From an uncultured Verrucomicrobia subdivision 3 bacterium (GTDB taxonomy: Bacteria; Verrucomicrobiota; Verrucomicrobiia; Limisphaerales; UBA11358): 64,000 nt of DNA. Positions 20,595-30,188 of the stretch are shown here, piece after piece. Every line of letters starts with the position of its first letter. The stretch's first letter is position 1. The translations under genes and the position numbers were made by a program. The stretch is from assembly GCA_903918885.1 (NCBI GenBank), contig CAIXFY010000073.1, forward strand, positions 1 through 64,000, in the 5' to 3' direction. The notes below the pieces were generated by a model. It saw nothing but the letters and a program-made list of their open reading frames with translations, did not search any database and was not told the DNA's origin.

Positions 20595-21524
20595 ATGAAT
20601 TCGGCGTTTGAAAATCCCGAGTGGTTGAACTACCACCATTTGCGACATTTCTGGATGATTGCCCGCCATCGCAGCATGACCAAGGCGGCGGCGAAGTTAA
20701 AAATCTCGCAATCCACCTTGAGCGAGCAGCTCGCGGAACTCGAAGGCTGGCTTGGCCAGCAGCTCTTCGATCGACGCGGACGCGAGTTGCACCTAACCGA
20801 TGCCGGACGCGTCGCACTAGAACACGCCGAGACCATTTTTACGACCGGCCACGAACTCATCACGCGCTTTCGGCAGTCAGGTGAAACGCGGCAACGCGTT
20901 TTGCGTATCGGCGCGGTTGGGCCGCTCTCGAAAAATTTGCAGTTTGATTTCATTCAGCCGATTCTCGCCGACACGCGCACGAAAGTTGTCGTCGTGGCCG
21001 GTGCCCTGGACGAACTCACGCGGCAGTTGCACGAACACAAAGTGGATTTAGTGCTCTCAAACATTCCACTCCGAGCCGATCAGGAGCAAAACGTCTTCAA
21101 CCATCTGCTCGGCGAAGTGCCGGTGTTTCTCGTCGGTGGTAAAAAATTAAAATTATCGCCGGGAAAATTTCCGAAGTTTTTGAAAGACGTTCCGCTCTTC
21201 TTGCCCAGCCGTCAGAGCGATGTGCGGGCGGACTTTGATTTGATTCTCGCCAACGCCGGCATCGAACCGTTTGTTCATGCGGAAGTGGACGACATGGCGC
21301 TGCTGCGCCTCCTCGCGTTGTCTGGTGAAGGCTTGGCGCTGGTTTCCAAAATCGTGGTCGAACGCGAACTGCAATCCAGCAAGATTAAATTCATGGAGCG
21401 TGTGCCGGGGCTGACGGAAAAATACTACGCGCTCACCGTCCGCAAGCGTTTCGCCAATGCCTGGCTCGGTGAAATCGTCGAAGACTTCCGGCGGCGGTTG
21501 CGTGAATTGGCGGGCAAAGGTTAG
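20595..21524 (+). CDS. LysR-family transcriptional regulator, NhaR-like
   Basis: N-terminal HTH LNYHHLRHFWMIARHRSMTKAAAKLKISQSTLSEQLAELE; LysR substrate-binding domain. Confidence 0.9.
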   Translation: MNSAFENPEWLNYHHLRHFWMIARHRSMTKAAAKLKISQSTLSEQLAELEGWLGQQLFDRRGRELHLTDAGRVALEHAETIFTTGHELITRFRQSGETRQRVLRIGAVGPLSKNLQFDFIQPILADTRTKVVVVAGALDELTRQLHEHKVDLVLSNIPLRADQEQNVFNHLLGEVPVFLVGGKKLKLSPGKFPKFLKDVPLFLPSRQSDVRADFDLILANAGIEPFVHAEVDDMALLRLLALSGEGLALVSKIVVERELQSSKIKFMERVPGLTEKYYALTVRKRFANAWLGEIVEDFRRRLRELAGKG

Positions 21525-21607
21525 GTAACGGGTTCTTGATTACCTGAAGAAAAATCAAAGCCGCTTCGCCAGCATCCCGCTGCTGACAAAATTCTTCGCG
21601 GTGTCGT

Positions 21608-23902
21608 TCACAACCCCATCTTGGCCACCGCCGCAGCCAGTTGCTCTTCGGTGAATGGCTTGTCCAAAAAGCTCACCCGACCCAATTTTTTAAATTCGCC
21701 TGCCGTGAAGTCATCCGCCCGCCCGCTGGAGACCACGACGGGTATGTTCGGTAGTTTCTGCCGCAGTGCGCGGATGAACGCCAGTCCGTCCATCTGCGGC
21801 ATGTGTAAATCGGTGATGACGCCGCGCAGTTCGGCGTGGTGCTCAGCCGCCTGTTTCAGCCCTTCCTCGCCGTCGGCGGCAACAAACACCTTGAAATTCA
21901 TCCGCTGTAAAAGCGCCTGTGCTACTTCCCGCACGCCGGGTTCGTCATCTACGAGCAGGATGGTTTCGCCATTGCCACGAATTTTCACCGTTGGCTTGAC
22001 CAGACGTTCAGTGTCGCCGGCGACGACGGCGGCTGGCAGATAGACCGTGAAGGTTGAGCCTTGGCCGGGCTGTGAATACACTTTCAAGAAGCCATCGTGT
22101 CCCTTCACGATGCCCATGACGGTGGAAAGCCCCAATCCAGTGCCCTTGTCCTGGGCTTTGGTGGTGAAGAAAGGTTCAAAAATCCGATCCTGAATTTCCG
22201 GCGGCATGCCGGTGCCAGTGTCGCTTACACGAAGCAATAAATAGTTGCCGGACTTAGCTTCGGGGATGGAACTAGCTTGAGTGGCGTCCAACGTTACCGG
22301 TTGTGCTGACAACATCAGCGTGCCACCTTGCGGCATAGCATCGCGGGCGTTGACGCAGAGGTTCATGAGCACCTGATGCAACTGCGTGGCGTCGCCCATG
22401 ACGTTGGGAAGTTTGGGATCACACTTGACGAGAATCTCGATGTTCTTGGGGAAGCTGCCCTGCATCAGGTTTTCCATTTCCTTGATTAATCGGGCGGGTT
22501 GCAAGACGACTCGCTCGCCGACCGCGCCCCGGGCAAAGTTCAACAATTGCCGCACCATGTCGGCGCAGCGCTTGGTCCGGGCCTCCACCATCTCCAGCAT
22601 TTGCGACTCTTCGGGATACTGCATCCGCAGCATTCCCAAACTCATCATGATCGGCGCCAGCGCATTGTTCAGGTCATGGGCGATGCCGCCGGCCAGCGTG
22701 CCGATGGATTCCATCCGCTGCGCGCGCAGGACTTGGCGCTCATGCTGCTGGCGTTCGCTGAGGTCGTGCACGGTGGCAAAGTTAAATTCCTCGCCGCCGA
22801 TGTAGACATAGTTGGCGCTGACCTCGACGGGGAAGATGCGGCCGTCCTTCGTGCGATGGCGGGTTTGGCGTCGGATGCTGCCGCGCCGCTTCAAATCTTC
22901 AAAGAATGTTTTCCAAAGCTCAGGCTGGTAATCCGGATTGAGGGCGAAAACATCTAGGGTTAGCATTTCTTCGCGGGTATAGCCACGATCCGCACAGGCG
23001 GCCGTGTTGGCGTAAAGGATGCGGCCCGCCCGGCTGACCCAAAAAATACTGTCACCGGCATGCTCCACGCTAAAGCTCATCTTTTCCAAATCTCTTTGCG
23101 CAGAAGCCACCTGCCCGGCCATGTTATCAAACGCCGCCCCGATTTCCGCCAACTCGTCTTTTCCCTGCAAGTCAGCGCGGGCATTAAGGTCGCCCAAGGC
23201 AAATTGCCGGGAGGCATCGATCAAAGTCCCCACCCGGCGGCTGATGACTAAATAAAAAAACACGACGAACAGTCCAGCCATGCCCGCCATCGGAACTGCA
23301 AATTGGGCAATCTGCCATTTGACCCGCGTTCGCGCCGCCAGCTTGCGGGCAAGTAAATCGCGCCCGATGACATAGCCGCCAATGCGTTTGTATTGCAACT
23401 GGCCTTGCGTCACGCCCAGCGCCACCGGGTAAAAGGCAACGGCATACGTCCGGTGTGCATCGAATGTGATGCTGCCCAGCCGGCTGTCACGAACAGTCTT
23501 TTCCATTTTGGCAAAATCTAATCCCTTGTGATTTTGCTCGATTTCATTACATCGCTGCGCCAGCGTTTGACCGACCCGGTAACGTTTCCCTGCCGCAAGA
23601 ATCACACTATGCTCATCAATCAGTGCCTGCACTTCGACTTCCAAATCGGTGCTTTTTTCGTTTAGATCCTGCTGAATTTGCTCCAGCCGGTTGATGGACA
23701 GCAAATATTCAATTGAACGTTGCAGGGAGGTGGCTTCCATCGTCATGGCCGCGATGACGTCACGTTCAATTTGGGCGTCCGCCAGTCTGACCTGTTGAAC
23801 ATAGGAGCAAATCGCCACCACCACCGTAAAAATAAAAACCGCGCCCGGCACCCAGTAGCGCAGCGGCAGATGAGGAAGAATGATAAATTTACGGCTACGC
23901 AT
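21608..23902 (-). CDS. hybrid sensor histidine kinase (TM-sensor-TM, HAMP, PAS, HisKA, HATPase, receiver)
   Basis: GGIAHDLNNALAPI H-box, DTGTGMP, GTGLGLSTV, receiver LLVDDEPGV...ITDLHMPQMDG. Confidence 0.94.
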   Translation of the reverse strand: MRSRKFIILPHLPLRYWVPGAVFIFTVVVAICSYVQQVRLADAQIERDVIAAMTMEATSLQRSIEYLLSINRLEQIQQDLNEKSTDLEVEVQALIDEHSVILAAGKRYRVGQTLAQRCNEIEQNHKGLDFAKMEKTVRDSRLGSITFDAHRTYAVAFYPVALGVTQGQLQYKRIGGYVIGRDLLARKLAARTRVKWQIAQFAVPMAGMAGLFVVFFYLVISRRVGTLIDASRQFALGDLNARADLQGKDELAEIGAAFDNMAGQVASAQRDLEKMSFSVEHAGDSIFWVSRAGRILYANTAACADRGYTREEMLTLDVFALNPDYQPELWKTFFEDLKRRGSIRRQTRHRTKDGRIFPVEVSANYVYIGGEEFNFATVHDLSERQQHERQVLRAQRMESIGTLAGGIAHDLNNALAPIMMSLGMLRMQYPEESQMLEMVEARTKRCADMVRQLLNFARGAVGERVVLQPARLIKEMENLMQGSFPKNIEILVKCDPKLPNVMGDATQLHQVLMNLCVNARDAMPQGGTLMLSAQPVTLDATQASSIPEAKSGNYLLLRVSDTGTGMPPEIQDRIFEPFFTTKAQDKGTGLGLSTVMGIVKGHDGFLKVYSQPGQGSTFTVYLPAAVVAGDTERLVKPTVKIRGNGETILLVDDEPGVREVAQALLQRMNFKVFVAADGEEGLKQAAEHHAELRGVITDLHMPQMDGLAFIRALRQKLPNIPVVVSSGRADDFTAGEFKKLGRVSFLDKPFTEEQLAAAVAKMGL

Positions 23903-23908
23903 GGCGAA

Positions 23909-24910
23909 TCACTTTTCCAAATTGATTTGCTCCAATGCGCTGCCATCAATCAGTTGGCTTAAGTCGGGTGACCGCTCCAATACGCCCTGCCCCACCATCA
24001 CCGCACTGAGTTTTTTGGCTGATTCAAGCAGGGCCGGAGGATTGCCGCACAACAGGCGCCGATTTTCCGCCAGATTGACCAGCGTCATCAACTGATAACT
24101 GTTGCTGAGTTGTTCCGGGGAGAGTCCCAGCCGGACGCAGGAATAACGGTTGGCAATGTCGGGGGAAATTTTCTGATAAACCTGCGCCTTGAAGACGGCT
24201 TGCAGAATGTTTTTTACCGCGTCGGAATTTTCCCTCAAAAACGCCTGTCGCATCACCAGCACATCCACAATTTCCCCGGGAATTTGCGCGCTGCTGAATA
24301 AAATATTCGCCCCCTTGGCCAACAGACGGCTGCGCACCGGCTCAAACGTCACCACCGCATCCATCTTTGCGTAGAGGAAAACTCTTTCATGCTCGTCCAA
24401 CTGGCTGGCCACCAGCGTCACATCCTTCGGCTTTAATCCCGCAGATTCCAGCGCCCGCGCCAGCACAAAGCAGCCCAGTGCCGTGGGTTCGTAGGCCACG
24501 CGGTGTCCGCGCAAATCCGCCATGTTCGTGATGCCCGGACGCCCCAGCACCACATCCGCGCCGAGCGAAGTATCCAACACCAGCACCACGCGGACATCGG
24601 GCATGTCCTTTGATAATTCAATCGCTTCATCCAGCGTCATCGCGGCGACTTCGATGGTGTTGTTGCGGAACGCCCGGAGAACTTGGGTGGACGAGGTGTA
24701 GTTGAGAAACCGATATCGATCGACTTTGAGATAGTTAAGGTCTTCCGTCAGCGCCAACGGTTCATAGCCCGGCCACGGAATGTATCCGATGCGTATCTGC
24801 GGCGGCGAACCCGAATCACAACCCGCGCTCAATAAAGCCATTGCGGCGCCCAAAGCCAGGCAAAAATATCGGCTGGCGGACAAGTAACTCATGCCGACAA
24901 ATTGCTTCAT
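23909..24910 (-). CDS. lipoprotein periplasmic binding protein, NMT1/SsuA/ThiY-like
   Basis: lipobox LLSAGC; IRIGYIPWPGYEPLALTEDL; DLRGHRVAYEPTALG. Confidence 0.85.
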   Translation of the reverse strand: MKQFVGMSYLSASRYFCLALGAAMALLSAGCDSGSPPQIRIGYIPWPGYEPLALTEDLNYLKVDRYRFLNYTSSTQVLRAFRNNTIEVAAMTLDEAIELSKDMPDVRVVLVLDTSLGADVVLGRPGITNMADLRGHRVAYEPTALGCFVLARALESAGLKPKDVTLVASQLDEHERVFLYAKMDAVVTFEPVRSRLLAKGANILFSSAQIPGEIVDVLVMRQAFLRENSDAVKNILQAVFKAQVYQKISPDIANRYSCVRLGLSPEQLSNSYQLMTLVNLAENRRLLCGNPPALLESAKKLSAVMVGQGVLERSPDLSQLIDGSALEQINLEK

Positions 24911-25135
24911 CGTTCAACGAAATGCGATAAAAAACTCCCGTGCCGCCTCCGTTTACACCCAGTTCAGCAAATCAAGACAAGTTCATCCGCAAATGTTCAC
25001 CGCTTCCAAGCCCGACTGGTGCGGCGAGCGTCCCCGCGAACCGACTCGTTAGCAGCTGCGCCCTACCTTCCAGCGCGCACGGAGTCACGCGCCCCACCGC
25101 TGGTTCAAACATAAATCAGCAAAGAAATTTTTGTT

Positions 25136-25374
25136 CCGGGCAATGGCCGGCGGGCTTTCGCGATGGAAGGTGTGCTCCCGACCGGAAAACCATTGCCCGG
25201 TTGCGATCCGGTTCCAACCGGTCGCAAAGCCTCATTGGCACATACGCCAAATTGGGCGGCGCAGCAGCGCCGCCCTACCACCCAATGTGTTTTGAGGTTG
25301 TTATGAATCTGTCCCTTGGTGGCCCCACCGCTAGGTGGTCAGGTGGCCATGGGCGGGGCGAAGGAAACAGATTC
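25136..25374. repeat. cluster of four consecutive inverted repeats (REP/BIME-like structured intergenic)
   Basis: CCGGGCAATGG/CCATTGCCCGG; TTGCGA-T-CCGGTT/AACCGGTCGCAA; GGCGGCGC-AGCA-GCGCCGCC; AATCTGT...ACAGATT. Confidence 0.7.
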
Positions 25375-25472
25375 ACGCGGCTGCAGAAACCATGGCAAAA
25401 CGGGTTGCCAATGCGCAATGAATTGAAGAAAATGCATCAGCCTGTTCAACAATTGCTGAACTCCAATTGCCT

Positions 25473-25859
25473 ATGAAAAAATGTTTAACCTGCGTCGCCG
25501 CCGTCCTGCTTGGACTTTGCTTTCTGGCGGCCAGTATTCCCGTTCTGTTCAACCTCATCACTCCGCCGCCGATGCCGGAAGGCACGCCCCCCGCGCATTT
25601 CATGGCGGCATGTTGGCCGACGGGCTACATGAAGTTCGTGAAGTTGTTCGAGTTCGTCGGCGCCATCATCGTGATGATTCCGCGCCTGCGCAATATCGGC
25701 CTGCTGCTGCTCGGCCCGGTCATCGTGAACATCATCGCGTTCCACGTGCTGATTGACGCCCCGCAGCATCTCCTCAACCCGATGCTGGACGTCATCATCG
25801 TCTGCGCGCTCTATCTGCTGTGGGATGCGCGCAAAAAATTCTCCGGCCTGCTCAACTGA
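25473..25859 (+). CDS. DoxX-like small integral membrane protein
   Basis: four hydrophobic segments; FVKLFEFVGAIIVMIPRLRNIGLLLLGPVIVNI. Confidence 0.65.
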   Translation: MKKCLTCVAAVLLGLCFLAASIPVLFNLITPPPMPEGTPPAHFMAACWPTGYMKFVKLFEFVGAIIVMIPRLRNIGLLLLGPVIVNIIAFHVLIDAPQHLLNPMLDVIIVCALYLLWDARKKFSGLLN

Positions 25860-25877
25860 CTTAACGAAAGGAAAATT

Positions 25878-26402
25878 ATGCTGCCCATCCTCCTCGCGCT
25901 CGCCTTCATCGCAATCATTTTCATCATCGTCATCGCCGGGCGACCGGATGAATTCACCGTCACGCGGGCGGCGAACATCTCCGCGCCGCCGGAAAAGATT
26001 TTCCCGCACGTCAACGACCTGCACCAGTGGGAGGCGTGGTCGCCGTGGGCCAAGCTCGACCCGAACTCGAAAAGCACCTTTTCCGGTGCGGATGCCGGCG
26101 CGGGCGCGGCGATGGCCTGGGAAGGCAACAACAAGGTTGGCACGGGGAAAATGACCATCACGGAAAGCCAGCCCAGCGGGTTGATCCGTTTCCGGCTCGA
26201 TTTTCAAAAGCCGATGCAGGCCACCAACACGGCGGAATTCACGTTCCGGCCCGAAGGCGGACAGACCGTCGTCACGTGGAGCATGACCGGCAAAAGCAAT
26301 TTCGTGGGCAAAATATTCGGCCTGTTCATGGACTGCGAAAAGATGATTGGCGGCCAGTTTGAAAAGGGGTTGGCCAGCCTGAAGTCTTTGACTGAAAAAT
26401 GA
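25878..26402 (+). CDS. SRPBCC-family (START-like/polyketide cyclase-like) protein
   Basis: N-terminal TM; VTRAANISAPPEKIFPHVNDLHQWEAWSPW. Confidence 0.85.
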   Translation: MLPILLALAFIAIIFIIVIAGRPDEFTVTRAANISAPPEKIFPHVNDLHQWEAWSPWAKLDPNSKSTFSGADAGAGAAMAWEGNNKVGTGKMTITESQPSGLIRFRLDFQKPMQATNTAEFTFRPEGGQTVVTWSMTGKSNFVGKIFGLFMDCEKMIGGQFEKGLASLKSLTEK

Positions 26403-26405
26403 ATT

Positions 26406-26459
26406 TGGTAGGGCGGCCGCTGCTGCAGCGCCCGGCTGACCCGCAGGTCAGCCCTACCA
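26406..26459. repeat. palindromic repeat with nested stems
   Basis: outer TGGTAGGG/CCCTACCA; inner GGCTGACC-CGCA-GGTCAGCC. Confidence 0.65.
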
Positions 26460-26505
26460 CCGACGATTTCGTCCACGCCAACCCGTCAAGGTTAAAGGCG
26501 GCTTG

Positions 26506-28839
26506 TCACTGGGTTTGCAAACGGTAAAAACGTAGAGGTGTTCCGGGCGCAATCGGCAGCGCATTGCTGAAACTTCCATCTAGGTTGAAGACGTTGGTGC
26601 TCGCCCAACTCCACAGGCTTAAGGGCAGCGCCAGGTTTGTCGTGCTGCGGATCCAGTAGGGCAAGTTACCGTTGATTACGCCAGCGTTGCCGCTCAGCAT
26701 CACATTCGTCTGCCCGATAGAATTAACCGAGATCGCAGGCGGTGCGCTGGTGAAATGCGGCGTCAGGCTCAAGTAACTGGAACTAACCAGCAGGCTATCC
26801 GCTTGAACCATCAAGCGATAGTAGGTTTGCAGGCCGTTTGTTGCAATGGCATTGGTTACATAACTCAAGATGCCGCCAGTCACGTTGGTTCCTGTGACGG
26901 CATAATTGGTATTAGTCCAGTTAGCGAGATTGCTGGAAGATTGGACACTGTAAATTAAATTGGCATTATCACACCGCTTGGGATAGACAAACAGGAGAGT
27001 TCCATTCGTGTAGATCAAGGTTGGTGCTGTTCCGGTGTCCAGATTGTTGGTTGGGTTGCCACCTAGGGCATACTCCATCAGGTTAGCCAAGCCGTCGCCA
27101 TCATAATCATTTGTCGGGGAACCAATCAGGGCGGTGCCGCCATACGAAGCAGTCCAATAGACATACTGCGCCAAGGTCAAATCCGGCGGAACCGTGGAAC
27201 CAGTCACTATATCCAATTGAGGGGAACTGGCCCTCCAGGAGCTATTAGTATTTGACGCGCCGGTTCCGACCACAATCTTGTAGCCGTTCTGGAGCAAAAA
27301 CTCTGAATTATAAGCACATCCTCCATAGGTGGAGCCATAGTTGGAGTCCCAATACTGCACTGTCACCTGGTTGCCGCTCGGATCGTAAATCACGAAGTCG
27401 CTTGAAGCGCTTGCGAGATAATTGGCAAAGTTAAAACTCGTCAGAAACAGCCTTCCCGTCGAAAGGTTGGAAGTGCTAAAAGTATAGACCAAAGCCTCGT
27501 TGGTGCCGTTCAAGGTGTTTGCGTTGTCACCCGGGTTGATTGCGGTTGAGTCAACTCCGAGATTGAACTGAAAGACGCCGATTTTCCCGGCTGGCAGCGA
27601 GTTCAAGTAGCTGCCAAAACCGTTGGTCAGTAGGGCCGCCTGCGCGGTGTTGCCAGACCAATTCATCACGCTAGACACGGTGAAGGAAAAACTGTCGCCT
27701 GCTCCCATGGCGCCGGCTCCGGTAAAGGCTCCACTCGTCGTGCCAGCCGTGCCGGTGACGGTGGGATTCGTGTTGTTCAAGCTTGAAAGCGTCCAGGTTT
27801 TGGTGGCCGTGTTGGCGCTGTCGCCGTTGACAACCAAAACATCACCCGTATGCACCATGAACGGCTCGGCTCCATCCTGATTGCTGAAGGCTGATTCCTG
27901 ACCATTGGACACGGAGGTGACCGCATAAAAATAATTGCTCCCGACAATGACCGTCGTGTCATTATAGTTGGTGTCCGTCACATTGGCGGCAATCAGTTGA
28001 TAATTTGTCAAACTACCCGTGGTATTCCGATAAACCTTATAACTGATGCCTGCCGTGTTGGCGGAGTTGGCTGACCAGTTCAAGTTCACCAAGCCTTCCC
28101 CGCCCAAGGCATCCAAATTTGAAGGCGGAAACACAGTCACCGGGCTGCTCGGCGGGGTGCCGGTCATCGCGGCGGCATTGATGCCCGCAGTGGCGATCCG
28201 CCCTTCCGTGGGGGAGGTTTTTGAAAAAGTGAAAATCACCGTGAGCGCATTGGTGGGTTGATCCGCTTGAAACTGCACGCTGTAATCAAAATCCCCCAGC
28301 GCCGTCGGTGGATTGATTACCGTGCTGGCCGCCCCGGCCAGCGAATTGGAGAACTGAAGCTTCAACGCGTAGGAACTGCCACAATAGCCATAAAGATGAA
28401 CGGTGTGCTGATTGGTATCCCCCGGCACAAAGGTGATCGTCTCATAATTCACACCGTAGGCCACGGTAGCTGTATTGGCGTAGTAAAATCCATTGTCGGT
28501 GGGGTTATTGGACATTCCCGCCGAATCCGGCGCCCCATCCGTCCAGGTAAAAGTTTGAGCGCTTCTATTATTACTGTTGGGGACGCAGGGCGACACAATT
28601 ACCGGCGCCGCCATGGTGATGCTGACGCCATTCTGTTTCTCTTCGGTGATCTTGGTGATGCTCCCGCCGCCATAGATCTGCCAATCCTGCACACCGATCG
28701 TCGTCAGGTTCCAGTTTGGCGGGGTGGAATCCGAAACGGAGGAATAGGTCGGCGTGCCAATCGAGGCGGCGGGAGCGTGATTCAGTCCGCCCACGGTCAC
28801 CGCCATAATGTAAATGAATGCACGAAATTGAGGGTTCAT
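26506..28839 (-). CDS. large secreted multidomain protein (FN3-like, calcium-binding NDYDGDGL segment)
   Basis: signal peptide; FN3-like region; NDYDGDGLANLMEYALGGNP; N- and C-termini homologous to 16297-20499. Confidence 0.75.
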   Translation of the reverse strand: MNPQFRAFIYIMAVTVGGLNHAPAASIGTPTYSSVSDSTPPNWNLTTIGVQDWQIYGGGSITKITEEKQNGVSITMAAPVIVSPCVPNSNNRSAQTFTWTDGAPDSAGMSNNPTDNGFYYANTATVAYGVNYETITFVPGDTNQHTVHLYGYCGSSYALKLQFSNSLAGAASTVINPPTALGDFDYSVQFQADQPTNALTVIFTFSKTSPTEGRIATAGINAAAMTGTPPSSPVTVFPPSNLDALGGEGLVNLNWSANSANTAGISYKVYRNTTGSLTNYQLIAANVTDTNYNDTTVIVGSNYFYAVTSVSNGQESAFSNQDGAEPFMVHTGDVLVVNGDSANTATKTWTLSSLNNTNPTVTGTAGTTSGAFTGAGAMGAGDSFSFTVSSVMNWSGNTAQAALLTNGFGSYLNSLPAGKIGVFQFNLGVDSTAINPGDNANTLNGTNEALVYTFSTSNLSTGRLFLTSFNFANYLASASSDFVIYDPSGNQVTVQYWDSNYGSTYGGCAYNSEFLLQNGYKIVVGTGASNTNSSWRASSPQLDIVTGSTVPPDLTLAQYVYWTASYGGTALIGSPTNDYDGDGLANLMEYALGGNPTNNLDTGTAPTLIYTNGTLLFVYPKRCDNANLIYSVQSSSNLANWTNTNYAVTGTNVTGGILSYVTNAIATNGLQTYYRLMVQADSLLVSSSYLSLTPHFTSAPPAISVNSIGQTNVMLSGNAGVINGNLPYWIRSTTNLALPLSLWSWASTNVFNLDGSFSNALPIAPGTPLRFYRLQTQ

Positions 28840-28876
28840 TTGAGGTTTAGTTTGGCCTTGCCGGTTTGCTGGGTGG

Positions 28877-29710
28877 TTATTGATCAGCGGTTAAAAGCCC
28901 AATGTCTTTCAAAAACTGCTCGGTAACGACGCAGGCATGCGGTTCAAATTGGGCACCCAGCCAATAGTTGTGACCTTGATTCTTTTTCTGCCAGAACCGG
29001 GCGTCATCTCCCATCATTCTCATGGCGACCAGAAGCTTGTCGGATCCAGTCTTCCATGAATCCACTTCCCCGCAAAGAAACCGAATCGGAGGCAACCGGT
29101 TGGTCACGGAATAGTAGGCCAGCACGCCTGCGGGATCAGTTGTTGAGCTGTCGAAGGCCGGACTGAAGAGCACGAGCGCCTTGACGCGGGTGCTCAAGGA
29201 GGTCACGTCATTCGTATTGTTATGGATGTAATCAACCTGGGAAAGGGTGGAGATATGGGCCCCAGCCGAATCGCCACCGACGATGATCATGTTCGTGTTG
29301 ATGCCCAGCATGGCGTGGTTGATCTTGACCCAGCGAATAACCGTTTTGGCGTCTTGCACACAAATGGTCTTGATCGTAACCCCGTAAATAGGGTTTGTTG
29401 GATTCACATAATTTTCATTCGTGTAATTCAACCGGTAATTGGCGGTAACGGCCACCAGTCCGCGATTGGCGAAATAATTGCAGACGTCATTAAACTGGCT
29501 CTTGTCACCCCCGGTCCAGCCGCCCCCGTGAAATAGAACCATGCAGGTTCGCAAATCATTGCTGCTCCACCCATTCGGGTAATACACCGTCAAAGCTTGC
29601 TGGGTGGAATTTGTCCCATAAACAGCATAAATAAAATCCTGGGTGGTCACAGCGGCCAGCGCCTTGGTCGCAAGCAAGAATACGAAGGCTGCATTGATCC
29701 ATATTTTCAT
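28877..29710 (-). CDS. secreted alpha/beta hydrolase (carboxylesterase/BD-FAE-like)
   Basis: FHGGGWTGGDKSQF oxyanion motif, GGDSAGAH nucleophile elbow, signal peptide. Confidence 0.88.
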   Translation of the reverse strand: MKIWINAAFVFLLATKALAAVTTQDFIYAVYGTNSTQQALTVYYPNGWSSNDLRTCMVLFHGGGWTGGDKSQFNDVCNYFANRGLVAVTANYRLNYTNENYVNPTNPIYGVTIKTICVQDAKTVIRWVKINHAMLGINTNMIIVGGDSAGAHISTLSQVDYIHNNTNDVTSLSTRVKALVLFSPAFDSSTTDPAGVLAYYSVTNRLPPIRFLCGEVDSWKTGSDKLLVAMRMMGDDARFWQKKNQGHNYWLGAQFEPHACVVTEQFLKDIGLLTADQ

Positions 29711-29920
29711 AGTTTTCTTTGACTCGTATAATTTCACTGGAATTTTCTTTCCCTAGAGGCGCCGCGAAGCGCCTTGTCCAGAAACACACCCAGTCAAGCT
29801 CGATAGTGCGGGGGCGGTAGGTTCTGGGCATTGGTAAAGTTAGCTGTTTATCTTATAGCTGTCCAATCCGACTGCGTCAAATTGTCAACCTGATGAAACA
29901 CCCTAACGGAGGATTCGTCA

Positions 29921-30040
29921 ATGGATGCAAACGTAAGTTTTTTGGCCAGTCAAAAACCAGCAAACCCACAGTCAGTAAAAGTTTCAGTAAAACATAAGCC
30001 AACGGCTTCCCAAAAAGTTCCAGACATTATCATTATTTGA
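29921..30040 (+). CDS. possible 39-aa small protein, absent from ORF track
   Basis: GGAGG Shine-Dalgarno 8 nt before ATG; MDANVSFLASQKPANPQSVKVSVKHKPTASQKVPDIIII*. Confidence 0.35.
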   Translation: MDANVSFLASQKPANPQSVKVSVKHKPTASQKVPDIIII

Positions 30041-30188
30041 AATATTAGTAAAATGCGTTAATATCCCCTGTAAATACGGGGGGTTTGAGTCCGAGTTTAT
30101 AACCCTTCACCCTCACCCTCTCCGCATCTGGAATGATGAAGGCAAAAGGCTGAATTAAGAATCGCCATACGCCCCACTACCCGGCTTG

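Noticed and set aside
25136-25374. CRISPR array
   Set aside because: The repeats are inverted hairpins of differing sequence, not regularly spaced direct repeats
24940-25476. 178-aa plus-strand ORF
   Set aside because: Runs through the palindromic repeat cluster; sequence looks non-coding
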